Below are positions 48,818-58,872 of a stretch of 64,000 nt of DNA, in pieces (position 1 is the first letter of the stretch; every line of letters starts with the position of its first letter). Made by a program: the position numbers and the translations under genes. The DNA is from GCA-002726655 sp046582185. GTDB lineage: Bacteria > Pseudomonadota > Gammaproteobacteria > Pseudomonadales > Azotimanducaceae. The stretch covers positions 24,938 through 88,937 of the forward strand of contig JAYGEX010000030.1 of the NCBI GenBank assembly GCA_046582185.1, written 5' to 3'. Under the pieces are notes generated by a model. It searched no databases. It had not been told where the DNA came from and was given only the letters and a program-made list of their open reading frames with translations.

Positions 48818-51310
48818 ATGCACATAGGCTTGGCCTTAAAACTTCTATGGCGAGACTGGCGGGCAGGAGAGCTCACACTACTGCTGGCGTCTCTTGTGAT
48901 TGCCGTGGGTACGGTGACCACGATCACGCTGTTTGTTGATCGATTACAGCAAGCCTTGCTGGATGAGTCCGCGACATTTCTCGCTGCTGATCGGGTTATT
49001 TCAAGTTCAGATACCTTACCGATGGAGATTACCGAAAAGGCAACAGAGCTGGGTTTGCGACAGGCGCAAACACTTAGTTTTCTGTCGATGGTATTTGCCG
49101 AAGATCGCTCTCAGTTTTCATCGGTGAAAGCGGTGAGTGATAACTACCCACTAAGAGGGCAGCTTATTGTTTCCGATGTGCCATTCATTCGCGGTCATCC
49201 TATTAAATCCGGCCCGCCACCCGGTGAGATTTGGCTGGAAAGTCGGCTCCTTCCGTCATTGGGCGTCAAAAAAGGCGACATACTAGAGCTTGGCGTTGCA
49301 AGTTTTCCGGTTGGTAACGTATTGGTGAGAGAGCCTGATCGCGGCGGCGGCTTTAATAACGCAGGTCCGAGAATTTTGATGAACCTTGCCGACGTACCGG
49401 CAACAGAAGTTGTACAAGTGGGTAGCCGAATCTCATATCGCTACCTGTTTGCAGGTGATAAGGCCGTCCTGGATGAGTTTCAGGCATGGGCAAAGCCAAG
49501 ATTGCCCGCGGGAACCCGAATGTTTGGCGTCAAGGAAGGCGCCGTGGGTATTGGCAGTACATTGGACAGGGCAGAGAGATTTTTGTTGTTAGGAGGGCTT
49601 TTAGGCGTAATCCTTGCCGGGGTTGCCATCGCTCTTGCGGCGCAGCGGTATGCCATTCGCCATTACGATCATGTGGCGATACTTAAAACCCTGGGAGCGA
49701 CACCTGCGGGTGTAGATACTATTTTCATTGTTATGTTTGTCGTTCTAGGCATGATGGCAACACTACTGGGTAGCGGCATTGGTTATGGCGTGCAGTTGGG
49801 CGTCGTTGAAGTTCTGCAGCCGCTTATTCCCATAGAATTACCTGCACCGAGCATGAAGCCGGTGTGGCTGGGCATGAGCACAGGTTTTATTTGCTTGCTG
49901 TCTTTTGCTTTACCACCGCTGCTGAAATTGCGGAAAATCGAACCTGTTCGGGTCATCAGGCGAGACCTGGGAGACAACGCAGCTTCCGATTGGGTCACTT
50001 ACAGTTTTGCTGTGCTCGGTACTATTGGTTTGATGTGGTGGTATAGCGAAGATCTAATGCTTACGGTGCTAATATTTTCCGGTGGCGCTTGCGCCATTGT
50101 TGTATTGTCTGCAGTTTCCTATCTCCTGCTAAGATCTGGCAGAGTGCTGGGTATGCAGGCAGGAAGTGCATGGCGACTGGCACTTGCCGGAATGCAGCGT
50201 CGGGGTAAGGAAAATACAATGCAAATCCTGATATTTGGCCTCGCCATTATGTTGCTGCTCATACTATATCTGGTGCGCACAGCATTGATCGCCGAATGGC
50301 AGGCGCAAATACCTGAAGATGCACCTAATCATTTTGCGATAAACATTTCCCCGGAAGACGTTGAACCGATACGGTCGCTATTCTCTGAAAATGGCATAGA
50401 TTCTCAGCCACTCTATCCGATGATTCGCGGCAGAATCACTTCAGTGAATAATGAATCGGGCAAGGTAAGAGACGAAAGGCGTCAAGGTTCAGATGATTCA
50501 CCGAGGGTGAGTTCGACCAGGAATCTGACCTTTTCCGGGGTGCTACCGGACGACAACATAGTAGTTGCCGGTCAGTGGTGGTCAACAATCTATGAGGGGC
50601 CGGCGCAGGTATCACTGGAGATTGATCTGGCTCGACATAATGAGCTTAAAGTTGGCGATACACTTGTCTTTGATATTCAGGGCCGGGAACTCGAAGCGAC
50701 AGTCGGTAGTATCAGAACAGTGGCCTGGGACAATATGCAGCCCAATTTTTATATTATATTTTCGCCCGGCGCGTTAGACGATTTTCCCTCAACTTACATG
50801 ACGAGTTTCTTCCTGAAAAAGGAGCAGAAATTATTTTTGAATACCTTGCTGAGTCAATATCCAACGATGACGGTATTGGAAGTTGACGCACTAATTGAAC
50901 AGATACAAATCATTATTACCCAGGTGACGCTGGCCATTGAACTTGTCCTGGCATTGATACTCATATCCGGCGGCCTTGTCCTGCTGGCAAGTATTCAGGC
51001 GAGTATGGATGAAAGGATCAAACAGCACGCGATCTTGCGCACCCTGGGAGCCGGTAGAAAGCTGGTTCTTGGCAGCCTTGCGATCGAGTTTTGTGTCTTG
51101 GGGTTCTTTGCAGGAGTGCTGGCGACACTTGGTTCGGAAATTACGGTCTATGCGCTGGAAACCCAAATTTTCAGATTAAATTATGAACTGAATCCAGAGC
51201 TTTGGGTGCTTGGGCCCCTAATCGGAACAGTGTTGATAGGATCTCTCGGAACCATTGCTACCCTGAAGATTGTAAACACTCCGCCAACTACAGTTCTAAG
51301 GGAATTGTAG
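48818..51310 (+). CDS. ybbP: FtsX-like ABC permease, YbbP type
   Basis: An 830-residue permease with two FtsX-type halves, each with membrane helices and a large periplasmic loop. The start at ATG 48818 (MHIGLALKLLWRDWRAGEL) matches the family, and earlier codons lie within ybbA. Helical blocks near 265-300, 320-400 and the last 150 residues (LVLALILISGGLVLLAS) are clear. The substrate is unknown; a role with TesA in envelope lipids has been suggested for relatives. Confidence 0.92.
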   Translation: MHIGLALKLLWRDWRAGELTLLLASLVIAVGTVTTITLFVDRLQQALLDESATFLAADRVISSSDTLPMEITEKATELGLRQAQTLSFLSMVFAEDRSQFSSVKAVSDNYPLRGQLIVSDVPFIRGHPIKSGPPPGEIWLESRLLPSLGVKKGDILELGVASFPVGNVLVREPDRGGGFNNAGPRILMNLADVPATEVVQVGSRISYRYLFAGDKAVLDEFQAWAKPRLPAGTRMFGVKEGAVGIGSTLDRAERFLLLGGLLGVILAGVAIALAAQRYAIRHYDHVAILKTLGATPAGVDTIFIVMFVVLGMMATLLGSGIGYGVQLGVVEVLQPLIPIELPAPSMKPVWLGMSTGFICLLSFALPPLLKLRKIEPVRVIRRDLGDNAASDWVTYSFAVLGTIGLMWWYSEDLMLTVLIFSGGACAIVVLSAVSYLLLRSGRVLGMQAGSAWRLALAGMQRRGKENTMQILIFGLAIMLLLILYLVRTALIAEWQAQIPEDAPNHFAINISPEDVEPIRSLFSENGIDSQPLYPMIRGRITSVNNESGKVRDERRQGSDDSPRVSSTRNLTFSGVLPDDNIVVAGQWWSTIYEGPAQVSLEIDLARHNELKVGDTLVFDIQGRELEATVGSIRTVAWDNMQPNFYIIFSPGALDDFPSTYMTSFFLKKEQKLFLNTLLSQYPTMTVLEVDALIEQIQIIITQVTLAIELVLALILISGGLVLLASIQASMDERIKQHAILRTLGAGRKLVLGSLAIEFCVLGFFAGVLATLGSEITVYALETQIFRLNYELNPELWVLGPLIGTVLIGSLGTIATLKIVNTPPTTVLREL

Positions 51311-51353
51311 CTCTTAAATGCGCCGCATTACGATGCGAAGAATTACTAGCGGA

Positions 51354-52412
51354 TTAGGGTTCCGCATACCATGAGCCGTCGTCATTTTTTCTTATCCATG
51401 GTTGCGAATACCAAAAGTATCGCCCTGCCTGATGAGATGGCATGGTGCAATTGTATCTGGAGCGGCCTATAGGAAGTTCCCCGGCGGGCATTGCCAGGAA
51501 GGATTTGGGGCCCAGCTTTTCCAGGACCATTTTGCCGCCAGGCCCAAAGCAATTTAGTTCCGAAGTACGCCACTTGCCTTCGGTAAATTTCAAAGTGATT
51601 GATGGCTGTAGCTGATCGCTGCTCACCAGTGATTCCACATGGATTGGCTCAATGGGTAAGGGCAGCGTATTGATTTTAGTTTTGAATGCGTCCATCCCGG
51701 TGTATATGCCCGCCATGGGAAACCTTGGCAGTGCCAGAAAATTGGAGTGGGCGCCCATCGCTCCACTTTGTTGTCCAAAGCCAAGGTATCCCAAGCTTTG
51801 TACGAGGGAGAGAATGTCGTCATTGTATTCACCATATGGGTAGGCAAATATTTTGGGTCCCCGGCCAAGATGAGTTTCAATAACTTTTTGAGCCTGCGTT
51901 ATTTCATTTTCTATTCGCGCCAGCCAATGGCCGCTTGCTTCCCCCGGAAGCAGGCGCAAGAGGTGCAGATGCGACAGTGTATGATTCACGATCAATGCGC
52001 CATGTTGCGCCATTTCAGTAAGCTGCTGCCAATTCAGATACAGTTTTGAATTTATGCCCACAAGGTCTGTAGCGACAAATATGGAAAATGGAAAATCTAA
52101 CCTCTGCAGGAGGGGGAATGCCGATGTATAGATATTTTTATAAGCGTCGTCGAAGGTGATGGCGACAGTTCGATCCGGCAGCATTACGTCATTTTGCAGT
52201 GAATTGATAATCTCATCCAATGGCAGGACCTTAAAGCCATTTTTATCGAGATACTCCATATGCGCAGTGAAATCTGCAGGTGAAATGCTGGTTACGGCAG
52301 GTGTATTTTCAGCAACGTGATGGTATTGCAGGACAACGGCTGAACCCTGCGCGTATTCACTTAAGCAGGTTAGGCATATAGATAATACGAGAATGAATTT
52401 CAAATAGTTCAT
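51354..52412 (-). CDS. Polysaccharide deacetylase
   Basis: A 352-residue exported protein. After a signal peptide (FILVLSICLTCLS) comes a NodB-type domain: ITFDDAY with the metal aspartates, HTLSH with the metal histidines and AYPYGEYN. The C-terminal 90 residues are a separate domain with one tryptophan-rich end. ATG 52412 was chosen over an upstream in-frame codon because it places the signal peptide first. Likely acts on a cell-surface glycan such as PNAG or peptidoglycan. Confidence 0.88.
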   Translation of the reverse strand: MNYLKFILVLSICLTCLSEYAQGSAVVLQYHHVAENTPAVTSISPADFTAHMEYLDKNGFKVLPLDEIINSLQNDVMLPDRTVAITFDDAYKNIYTSAFPLLQRLDFPFSIFVATDLVGINSKLYLNWQQLTEMAQHGALIVNHTLSHLHLLRLLPGEASGHWLARIENEITQAQKVIETHLGRGPKIFAYPYGEYNDDILSLVQSLGYLGFGQQSGAMGAHSNFLALPRFPMAGIYTGMDAFKTKINTLPLPIEPIHVESLVSSDQLQPSITLKFTEGKWRTSELNCFGPGGKMVLEKLGPKSFLAMPAGELPIGRSRYNCTMPSHQAGRYFWYSQPWIRKNDDGSWYAEP

Positions 52413-52496
52413 GATACTTTGACGTTTTTCTGTGAATTTGGTTCCTGCCGCCGAAGGAGTGTAAAATGCCGCCTCGATCAAAGGACGTAGTTCAAA

Positions 52497-53402
52497 ATGA
52501 ATACGCAGATGAAATCTGGTGTGAAGGTCTATTCAAACACAGAATCAGCGCTGGCTGCCAAGACAGAGCAGCCTGGTGCCGGGAAAACCAGGAAGAATGA
52601 ACGAGAAAAGAACAAGCTCCATAAGCGTCTAAAGCGTGATGCCGGGAAGGCGATATCGGACTTCAGCATGATAGATGACGGCGACCGGGTAATGGTCTGT
52701 GTGTCTGGCGGAAAAGACTCCTTCACCATGCTTGATATCCTGTTAAGTCTTAGAAAACATGCGCCGATTCATTTTGATATTTTGGCTGTCAACCTGGACC
52801 AGAAGCAACCTGGGTTTCCGGAAGAGGTATTGCCCACCTATTTTGAGGGGCTGGGCATTGACTATAAAATCATTGAAGAGGATACCTACTCACTTGTAAC
52901 CAATATGGTTTCGGAGGGCAAGACATACTGCGGTTGGTGTTCCAGGTTTCGTCGCGGCATTCTGTATCGATTTGCCAGGGAAAACGGTTACAACAAAATT
53001 GCTCTGGGGCATCACAGGGACGATATTGTAGCGACGATGTTCCTTAACCTTTTTCATGGTGGAAAACTAAAAACGATGCCTCCGAAGTTATTGAGCGACG
53101 ATGGTGCGAACATTGTTATCAGGCCGCTGGCTTATTGCCGGGAAAAAGACATCGAACGATATGCGCAGCTCATGCAGATGCCAATCATCCCCTGTAACCT
53201 GTGTGGCTCCCAGGATAATCTGCAACGGCAGAATATTGAAGAAATGCTGAAGTCCTGGGATAAACAGTTTCCTGGACGCATAGAGACAATATTTCGCGCT
53301 ACAAGTGATGTTGTGCCATCACATTTGTTGGATAGGTCACTCTTTGATTTCTCCGATCTCGAGAAGTCTCAGGTGCAGAAGCTGGATATCGTTAATTTAT
53401 AG
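52497..53402 (+). CDS. ttcA: tRNA 2-thiocytidine synthase TtcA
   Basis: A 301-residue PP-loop protein that thiolates C32 of some tRNAs. The ATP site is [13 protein letters not shown] (about 140) and CNLCGS (about 230) carry the cluster-binding cysteines of TtcA. Length is normal. It is divergent from the deacetylase and converges on the hybrid kinase gene three bases past its stop. Confidence 0.95.
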   Translation: MNTQMKSGVKVYSNTESALAAKTEQPGAGKTRKNEREKNKLHKRLKRDAGKAISDFSMIDDGDRVMVCVSGGKDSFTMLDILLSLRKHAPIHFDILAVNLDQKQPGFPEEVLPTYFEGLGIDYKIIEEDTYSLVTNMVSEGKTYCGWCSRFRRGILYRFARENGYNKIALGHHRDDIVATMFLNLFHGGKLKTMPPKLLSDDGANIVIRPLAYCREKDIERYAQLMQMPIIPCNLCGSQDNLQRQNIEEMLKSWDKQFPGRIETIFRATSDVVPSHLLDRSLFDFSDLEKSQVQKLDIVNL

Positions 53403-53405
53403 ATT

Positions 53406-54950
53406 CTACGCCACCTGTTCCTGATGAAGCCGCTCAATGGCATTGACAAATATGCCTAGTTCTTGTTTAAACATTGAGACCTGTAGATCCAGAGCCAGGC
53501 TGCCACTTTGCAATGAGTGTTCAATTTCCCTCGCGGCAACCATCAGATTGTTGGCGCCAAAACTCCCGGCTACACCGGCGATGTTGTGCACCAGCCGTTC
53601 GGCATTTTCAAACTCGTCCGATGCCAGCATCTCTGTCAATTCCCCATCAGAATGTTGATATATTTCGATAAAGGTACCAGTCAACCTGTTTAGTAGGGCA
53701 GCATCATCGCCATGGTTGCGAAGGGCTTGTTGAAAATCCACCCCTTGAACTGAAGGTTCGGCTATTAGATCTGAACCAGCCTCTTCCGTGGCGCCAATTT
53801 GTTCAAGTAGGTTCAATAACTCGGGAAAGTCCACTGGCTTGCTCATGTAGTGGTCAAATCCGGCCGTTATTGCCGCTTTCACTTCTGTTTCCAGAACCCC
53901 TGCGGACAGAGCGACCACGGTTGTATGTTGAAGCGCGTTGCTTGCGCGCATCATCTTGATGGTTTGCATGCCATCAAGTACGGGCATGCGAATATCCATT
54001 AACACGACAAAGAACTGTTCCCGCGCCAATACTTGTAATGCCTGCTCCCCATTATCAACGACGGTGACACCATAGCCGGCCTTTTTAAGTATCTCCCTGG
54101 CAAGCTCCTGACTGATTAGATTATCTTCGACGAGCAATATTTGCTTGCCGCTAAAATCTGTCGGTACATGGCGTCTTACCTCTTCGCGGTCATCAACCTG
54201 GGAAGACATATCCATCTGTTCGACTACTACGGAAAAATGGAATTGGCTGCCTTCGTGAAGCTTGCTGGTTGCATGGATATGACCATCCATCATTTCCACC
54301 AGTTTTCGAGATATGGACAGGCCGAGGCCGGTACCGTCCTCCGTGAATGTGGATGAGCCCTGGGTAAACGATTCAAAAATGTTTTCCAGTTGGGAGTTTT
54401 CAATGCCTATTCCTGTATCGATGACAGTGAAGTTTAGAGATACAGCGCCGTTATTCAAATTGAGTACTTCCAGTACAACCTCAACCTTTCCATTCCTTGT
54501 AAATTTAAGCGCATTACCAAAAAGGTTTATCAGTACCTGTTCGATTCGCACTGAATCACCAATATATCTTTGGTCAGAGTTTTCATAGCGATTGGGAAAT
54601 CGCAATTCAAGTCCTTTCTCCTTCGCTGCCAGGCTGAATAGATTGCTGAGGTCCTTAAGCAGGTCCCGAAGGTAAAATACCGATTTCTGAAGTTCCAGCT
54701 TTCCCGATTCGACTCTGGATAGGTCAAGGATGTCATTGACGATCCACAGTAGGTGATTAGACGAATTTCTGATGGTCTGTAAGTAGTTCTGTTGCTCAGA
54801 AGTCAGCGTTGTTTCCAATGCAAGATTGGTATATCCAACGATGGCATTCATGGGAGTTCTGATTTCATGACTCATGTTTGCCAGGAATTGACTCTTGGTT
54901 TCGGTAGCGGACTCCGCAATGACTCTGGCTTGCTCGGCATCCACTCGCAA
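53406..54950 (-). CDS. Hybrid histidine kinase, N-terminally broken
   Basis: A 514-codon frame with a HisKA site (ANMSHEIRTPMNAI), a HATPase domain (DTGIGI, GTGLGLSISRKL), a receiver domain (ILLVED and VVLMDIRMPVLDG, phospho-Asp; SKPVDF) and a C-terminal HPt domain (LVHNIAGVAGSFGA, phospho-His). The visible start, TTG 54950, follows a PAS segment that is in frame upstream to a TGA near 55070. The usual sensory part is missing, so signalling may be lost or constitutive. Confidence 0.88.
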   Translation of the reverse strand: MRVDAEQARVIAESATETKSQFLANMSHEIRTPMNAIVGYTNLALETTLTSEQQNYLQTIRNSSNHLLWIVNDILDLSRVESGKLELQKSVFYLRDLLKDLSNLFSLAAKEKGLELRFPNRYENSDQRYIGDSVRIEQVLINLFGNALKFTRNGKVEVVLEVLNLNNGAVSLNFTVIDTGIGIENSQLENIFESFTQGSSTFTEDGTGLGLSISRKLVEMMDGHIHATSKLHEGSQFHFSVVVEQMDMSSQVDDREEVRRHVPTDFSGKQILLVEDNLISQELAREILKKAGYGVTVVDNGEQALQVLAREQFFVVLMDIRMPVLDGMQTIKMMRASNALQHTTVVALSAGVLETEVKAAITAGFDHYMSKPVDFPELLNLLEQIGATEEAGSDLIAEPSVQGVDFQQALRNHGDDAALLNRLTGTFIEIYQHSDGELTEMLASDEFENAERLVHNIAGVAGSFGANNLMVAAREIEHSLQSGSLALDLQVSMFKQELGIFVNAIERLHQEQVA

Positions 54951-55111
54951 TCGTCGCTCGGATATGTCGATGATGGAGCCTTCCAGATGGGTTTCGCCCT
55001 TCTCTTCGTCAAATACAAGCTGGGCTGATAAGGATACCCAGATAATGGGTTGTCCTTCTTTAAGAGTCTTGTTTCAAACCCTACAATTCGCCCCTTCGAG
55101 AAGAGCTCAGC
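54951..55111 (-). pseudogene. Frameshifted PAS remnant of the hybrid kinase
   Basis: In the kinase frame, residues PIIWVSLSAQLVFDEE, then GSIIDISERR, are the C-terminal half of a PAS domain. The preceding half (AELFSKGRIVGFE) is in a different frame. One extra A in the GAAAC run near 55069 would join them as GFENKTLKEG, a common PAS pattern. The PAS part then stops at the TAG that ends the TPR frame, so the start of the kinase was lost by deletion. Confidence 0.7.
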
Positions 55112-55495
55112 CTAGTCCATATTGTTCAGCTTTTTGTAGGTTAAACCTCTGTTATAAAAGGCGTCAGAATCATCTGCATTTAGTTCAATGACACGATTGA
55201 AATCGATTAATGCGGATTGATAGTCTTTCTTTTTGCCGTAGGCATTGCCGCGATCATTGTGTGCGACGATCAGGTTTTTCTGATTGAGTTCTCCTGTTTC
55301 TATACAGTTTGAATACAGAGTGATGGCTTCATCGAGGCGATTTTCATTGAGTGAGTAGATCGCAGAAAAGCAATCACTGGTATCCTCGGCGATAGAGTGA
55401 CCTGAAAACAACAGAAGACCGCGGGGAAGAGTATAATTTTCAGTCCGATCTCCGACAGTTGAACAGAACCAGACAATGCGGTATCTGCCAGGCAC
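55112..55495 (-). CDS. Truncated TPR-repeat protein
   Basis: A 127-codon frame starting at a weak GTG. It contains a weak hydrophobic N-terminus and two TPR units (AHNDRGNAYGKKKDYQSALIDFNRVIEL, given by its outline, and AFYNRGLTYKKL). Family members carry more repeats after this point; here a TAG follows NNMD directly, at the junction with the PAS remnant. Likely a 3'-truncated gene; whether it is expressed is unclear. Confidence 0.55.
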   Translation of the reverse strand: MPGRYRIVWFCSTVGDRTENYTLPRGLLLFSGHSIAEDTSDCFSAIYSLNENRLDEAITLYSNCIETGELNQKNLIVAHNDRGNAYGKKKDYQSALIDFNRVIELNADDSDAFYNRGLTYKKLNNMD

Positions 55496-55592
55496 TTCCT
55501 CCGTGGCTTAATTGTGGCTTCAACGCTTGTTGTTGGCGTTGTCGTCTAGCGTGATTGATAAGAGGTAGCAGCAACAAAATGGGTAACGAAAT

Positions 55593-55811
55593 ATGATCAT
55601 TCCATGGCAGTCATTATCTGAATCTGCCCTTGTGAGCCTGATTCAGGAATTTGTGAGTCGTGAAGGAACTGAATATGGATCTGATGAGGTGAGCCTGCAA
55701 GATAAGGTGACAGAAGTGCTTGACCAACTGGAACGCGGTGTTGCCTCTATCGCCTTCGATACCGAGACACAAACAACGACGATTATCGAATCATCTGCTG
55801 ACAAGGGCTGA
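55593..55811 (+). CDS. yheU: YheU/UPF0270 family protein
   Basis: A 72-residue protein opening MIIPWQSLSESALVSLIQEF, with SREGTEYG and QDKVTEVLDQLERG, matching E. coli YheU (MLIPWQDLS, LREGTDYG). Function unknown; small, cytoplasmic. An intact gene between broken ones. Confidence 0.9.
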   Translation: MIIPWQSLSESALVSLIQEFVSREGTEYGSDEVSLQDKVTEVLDQLERGVASIAFDTETQTTTIIESSADKG

Positions 55812-55814
55812 GTG

Positions 55815-55836
55815 GACGCAATTTGCAATTTGCGTC
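55815..55836. terminator. Palindrome after yheU
   Basis: GACGCA (55815-55820) and TGCGTC (55831-55836) close a near-perfect 22-bp palindrome four bases after the yheU stop. No T run follows, so termination is uncertain. Confidence 0.4.
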
Positions 55837-55895
55837 GTAAGCTGCCATGCAGGGTAACAAACTGTAATTTTGTGTAAGGATCCTTGCACTTCATA

Positions 55896-56465
55896 TCAAT
55901 TGGCATCCAAAATTGACCCACCCCTGAGGTCTACTTTTTGTGCTTTTGTTGGCTGACCAGCCACAGCCGCAATCCCGGAAAATTTTAACTTTGAGTGGAT
56001 GGATGTAATCAGGGCCATGGTTGCGCCTGCAGAAAAGCCTATCAGGTAAATTTTGTCTGCATCCACCCGAGGATCAGCGGTCATGGTTTGAATCATGTCA
56101 TCAATGAATTGAACTTCATTGTCAGAGGCAGCAATGTTGAATTTACCGTCGACTGCATTGGGGGCTGCTATTGCGTAATGGTTCGCTTCGGAATGGGCTA
56201 AATATCCACCCCGGTTAACCATGCGGCTGCCGTTGCTGCCATCGGGATGGAATAACACTACAAGGGGCACTGCGATCTTTGCTGTTGCCTCCTGGGCGTC
56301 AGGAATGCGATACCAGAAATTTCGAGTGCTCATACCTGTCTGTATTTCCATCATGCCGGAGGCGGGGAGATTGACCGTCTGGCAGGCTGCAAGGAAGTAG
56401 ATCAGGAAAAGTGAAGGACTAAATTTTTCAACGGTGAGGTGGTCAAATCTGATGGTTGCGAGCGC
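55896..56465 (-). pseudogene. Broken lipoprotein esterase (PHB depolymerase/feruloyl esterase-like)
   Basis: The frame has LVVLFHPDGSNG and the nucleophile elbow LIGFSAGATMA of the PHB-depolymerase-like esterases, but ends soon after (AAVAG, GGSILDAN) without the acid and histidine parts. Before ATG 56354 the open frame holds a lipoprotein signal with lipobox LAAC (Cys at about 56384) but no standard start. A sixth A in the GAAAAATTT run would join a TTG to give MKKFSPSLFLIYFLAAC. Truncated at both ends of function; probably decayed. Confidence 0.7.
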
Positions 56466-56589
56466 TTATCTTACCAGCTCTATCTCAACATCAGCTAGCA
56501 CGGTGGATAAGCAGCGTACAGCGACACTTGCAGCATGTTACCTGCTCGCGTAGCCTTATTGGCCCGGCCAAACCAAATAAGGAAATACC

Positions 56590-58824
56590 ATGAGAAGTAT
56601 TGTAGCCCTGGTCATAGGATTATTAGTCGTCCTTGGCGCATATTTAGTGATGGATAAGGATGAATCGCCAATGGGTGGGGATGCGTCTTCATCTGGCGAG
56701 ACGTCTGTAGAAAAACAGGCGGAGCATATCCGCATGGTTACTGGCACTATGGATTCGGAACGAATCATTGATGCAGATAGTGAACCAGGTAACTGGTTAG
56801 CTCATGGCCGAACGTACAGTGAGCAGCGATTCAGCACCTTAACTGAAGTAAATGATGGCAATGTAGATGAGCTCGGCCTCGCATGGTACTTCGATACAGG
56901 TACAGACCGTGGCCTTGAGGCATCACCCATTGTGGTCGACGGCATCATGTATTCCACTGGGTCGTGGAGCGTTGTTTTTGCTAACGATGCACGAACAGGG
57001 GAACTTATTTGGAAATATGACCCGGAAGTACCCAAAGCCTGGGGGGCAAAGGCCTGCTGTGATGTCGTTAATCGCGGCGTCGCCGTCTGGAAGGGAAGGG
57101 TATATGTTGGAACCATAGATGGTCGGCTGGTTGCACTTGATGCGGCAACAGGGGAGGAAGTCTGGGATGTAAATACCATTGACAGAACCAAGGCCTACAC
57201 CATCACCGGTGCACCACGAATCATTAAGGACAAGGTCATTATCGGTAACGGCGGTGCGGAATACGATGTTCGAGGCTACATTACAGCCTACGATACCGAA
57301 ACAGGAAAACAGGCCTGGCGTTTCTATACCGTTCCTGGCAATCCAGCAGATGGCTTTGAATCACCCGAAATGGAAGAAGCTGCAAAAACCTGGACCGGTA
57401 AATGGTGGATTATGGGGGGTGGCGGTACCGTATGGGATTCAATGGCCTATGATCCTGAGTTAAACCAGTTATATATCGGCGTAGGCAATGGAGCGCCGTG
57501 GAATCCGGTTCTCCGTAGCCCGGGCGGCGGCGACAACTTATATCTTTCCTCGATCGTTGCAATCAATCCTGATAATGGTGATTACATCTGGCACTACCAG
57601 ACAACGCCCGGTGACGCCTGGGATTACACCGCAACCCAGCACATGATTCTTGCAGAGATAGAAATTAATGGTGAGATGCGCAAGGTCATTCTCCAGGCCC
57701 CAAAGAATGGCTTCTTCTATGTCCTCGATCGTACTAATGGCGAGTTTATTTCAGCCAAGCCCTACGTACCCATTTCCTGGGCGACCCATGTTGATCCCGA
57801 AACTGGCCGACCCGTGGAAACTGAAAATGCCAGATACCAGACCGCCAACCCCTTATCTGCCCTTTCGCCGGAAGATCAACTTGCCGCGCTGAGTGCAATG
57901 AGTAGTGATGATCTTGAGCGAGCATTCCATAAGCCCTCTCCTTATGGCGGCCATAATTGGCACCCAATGGCATATAGCCCGGACACAGGTCTTGTCTATA
58001 TTCCTGCGCTGGATATTCCGTTCGCCTACGGAAATGAGCCGCAGTTTACGTACGAGGAAGGTCGGTGGAACGTGGCGATCGACTGGCAACTTAATGCCCC
58101 CATCGGTGATGATGCTGTGGAGGACAAGATAGACGGGTTGATTCGCGGCCATATTTCGGCCTGGGATCCTGTGACTCAGAAGGAAGTCTGGCGGGTACAG
58201 CATGCGGGCTCCTGGAACGGTGGTATGTTGGCAACCAAGGGCAATCTTGTCTTCCAGGGGAATTCTTCGGGTCGCTTTGCCGCATACAGCGCGGACAAAG
58301 GGGAAGAACTCTGGTCGAGCGAAGCACAGACCGGCATCATCGCGCCGCCAGTCACTTACACGGTGGATGGTGAACAATATGTCACTGTCGTTGCTGGATG
58401 GGGCGGTGCATTTGCGCTTGCCGCTGGCGGCGCTGCAGAGAAGTTAAAGCTCAAGAATCGAGGACGGATACTGACCTACAAGCTCGGCGCCAACCTTAAA
58501 TTACCTGCTTTGGAAGCAAGCGGGCCCATCCCAGATCCACCTGCCTTAACCGGGAGCGACGAACAGATTGCTCACGGCAAAGCAGTTTTTCACCAATACT
58601 GCGGTGTCTGTCACGGCCCAGGTGCAAAGAGTGGCGGGGTATTGCCAGATTTGCGCCATATGGCATCAGGTAAACACCTGGTATTCGAGGACATTGTCCT
58701 GGGTGGTATCCTCAAAGATCGCGGCATGGTCGGCTTTAGTGACGTGATGGACAAAGAAGATGTAGCGGCGGTCCAGCAATATGTGATTCAGCAGGCCCAC
58801 CGTATAAAGGGAAATTCTGGTTAG
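56590..58824 (+). CDS. PQQ-dependent quinohaemoprotein alcohol dehydrogenase
   Basis: A 744-residue periplasmic enzyme anchored or exported by an N-terminal hydrophobic stretch. The eight-bladed PQQ propeller shows W-motif repeats (DAATGEEVW, DTETGKQAW, NPDNGDYIW), the adjacent Cys156-Cys157 pair over PQQ (KACCDVV) and the catalytic TPGDAWDYT segment. A C-terminal cytochrome c domain has CGVCH at 671-675. It oxidises alcohols and passes electrons to the chain via haem c. PQQ must come from outside this locus. It leads a unit with the next gene. Confidence 0.93.
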   Translation: MRSIVALVIGLLVVLGAYLVMDKDESPMGGDASSSGETSVEKQAEHIRMVTGTMDSERIIDADSEPGNWLAHGRTYSEQRFSTLTEVNDGNVDELGLAWYFDTGTDRGLEASPIVVDGIMYSTGSWSVVFANDARTGELIWKYDPEVPKAWGAKACCDVVNRGVAVWKGRVYVGTIDGRLVALDAATGEEVWDVNTIDRTKAYTITGAPRIIKDKVIIGNGGAEYDVRGYITAYDTETGKQAWRFYTVPGNPADGFESPEMEEAAKTWTGKWWIMGGGGTVWDSMAYDPELNQLYIGVGNGAPWNPVLRSPGGGDNLYLSSIVAINPDNGDYIWHYQTTPGDAWDYTATQHMILAEIEINGEMRKVILQAPKNGFFYVLDRTNGEFISAKPYVPISWATHVDPETGRPVETENARYQTANPLSALSPEDQLAALSAMSSDDLERAFHKPSPYGGHNWHPMAYSPDTGLVYIPALDIPFAYGNEPQFTYEEGRWNVAIDWQLNAPIGDDAVEDKIDGLIRGHISAWDPVTQKEVWRVQHAGSWNGGMLATKGNLVFQGNSSGRFAAYSADKGEELWSSEAQTGIIAPPVTYTVDGEQYVTVVAGWGGAFALAAGGAAEKLKLKNRGRILTYKLGANLKLPALEASGPIPDPPALTGSDEQIAHGKAVFHQYCGVCHGPGAKSGGVLPDLRHMASGKHLVFEDIVLGGILKDRGMVGFSDVMDKEDVAAVQQYVIQQAHRIKGNSG

Positions 58825-58872
58825 CTCTTAACCTTAGCGACCGATGGACTTACAATCAGGTCGAGGACTAGT

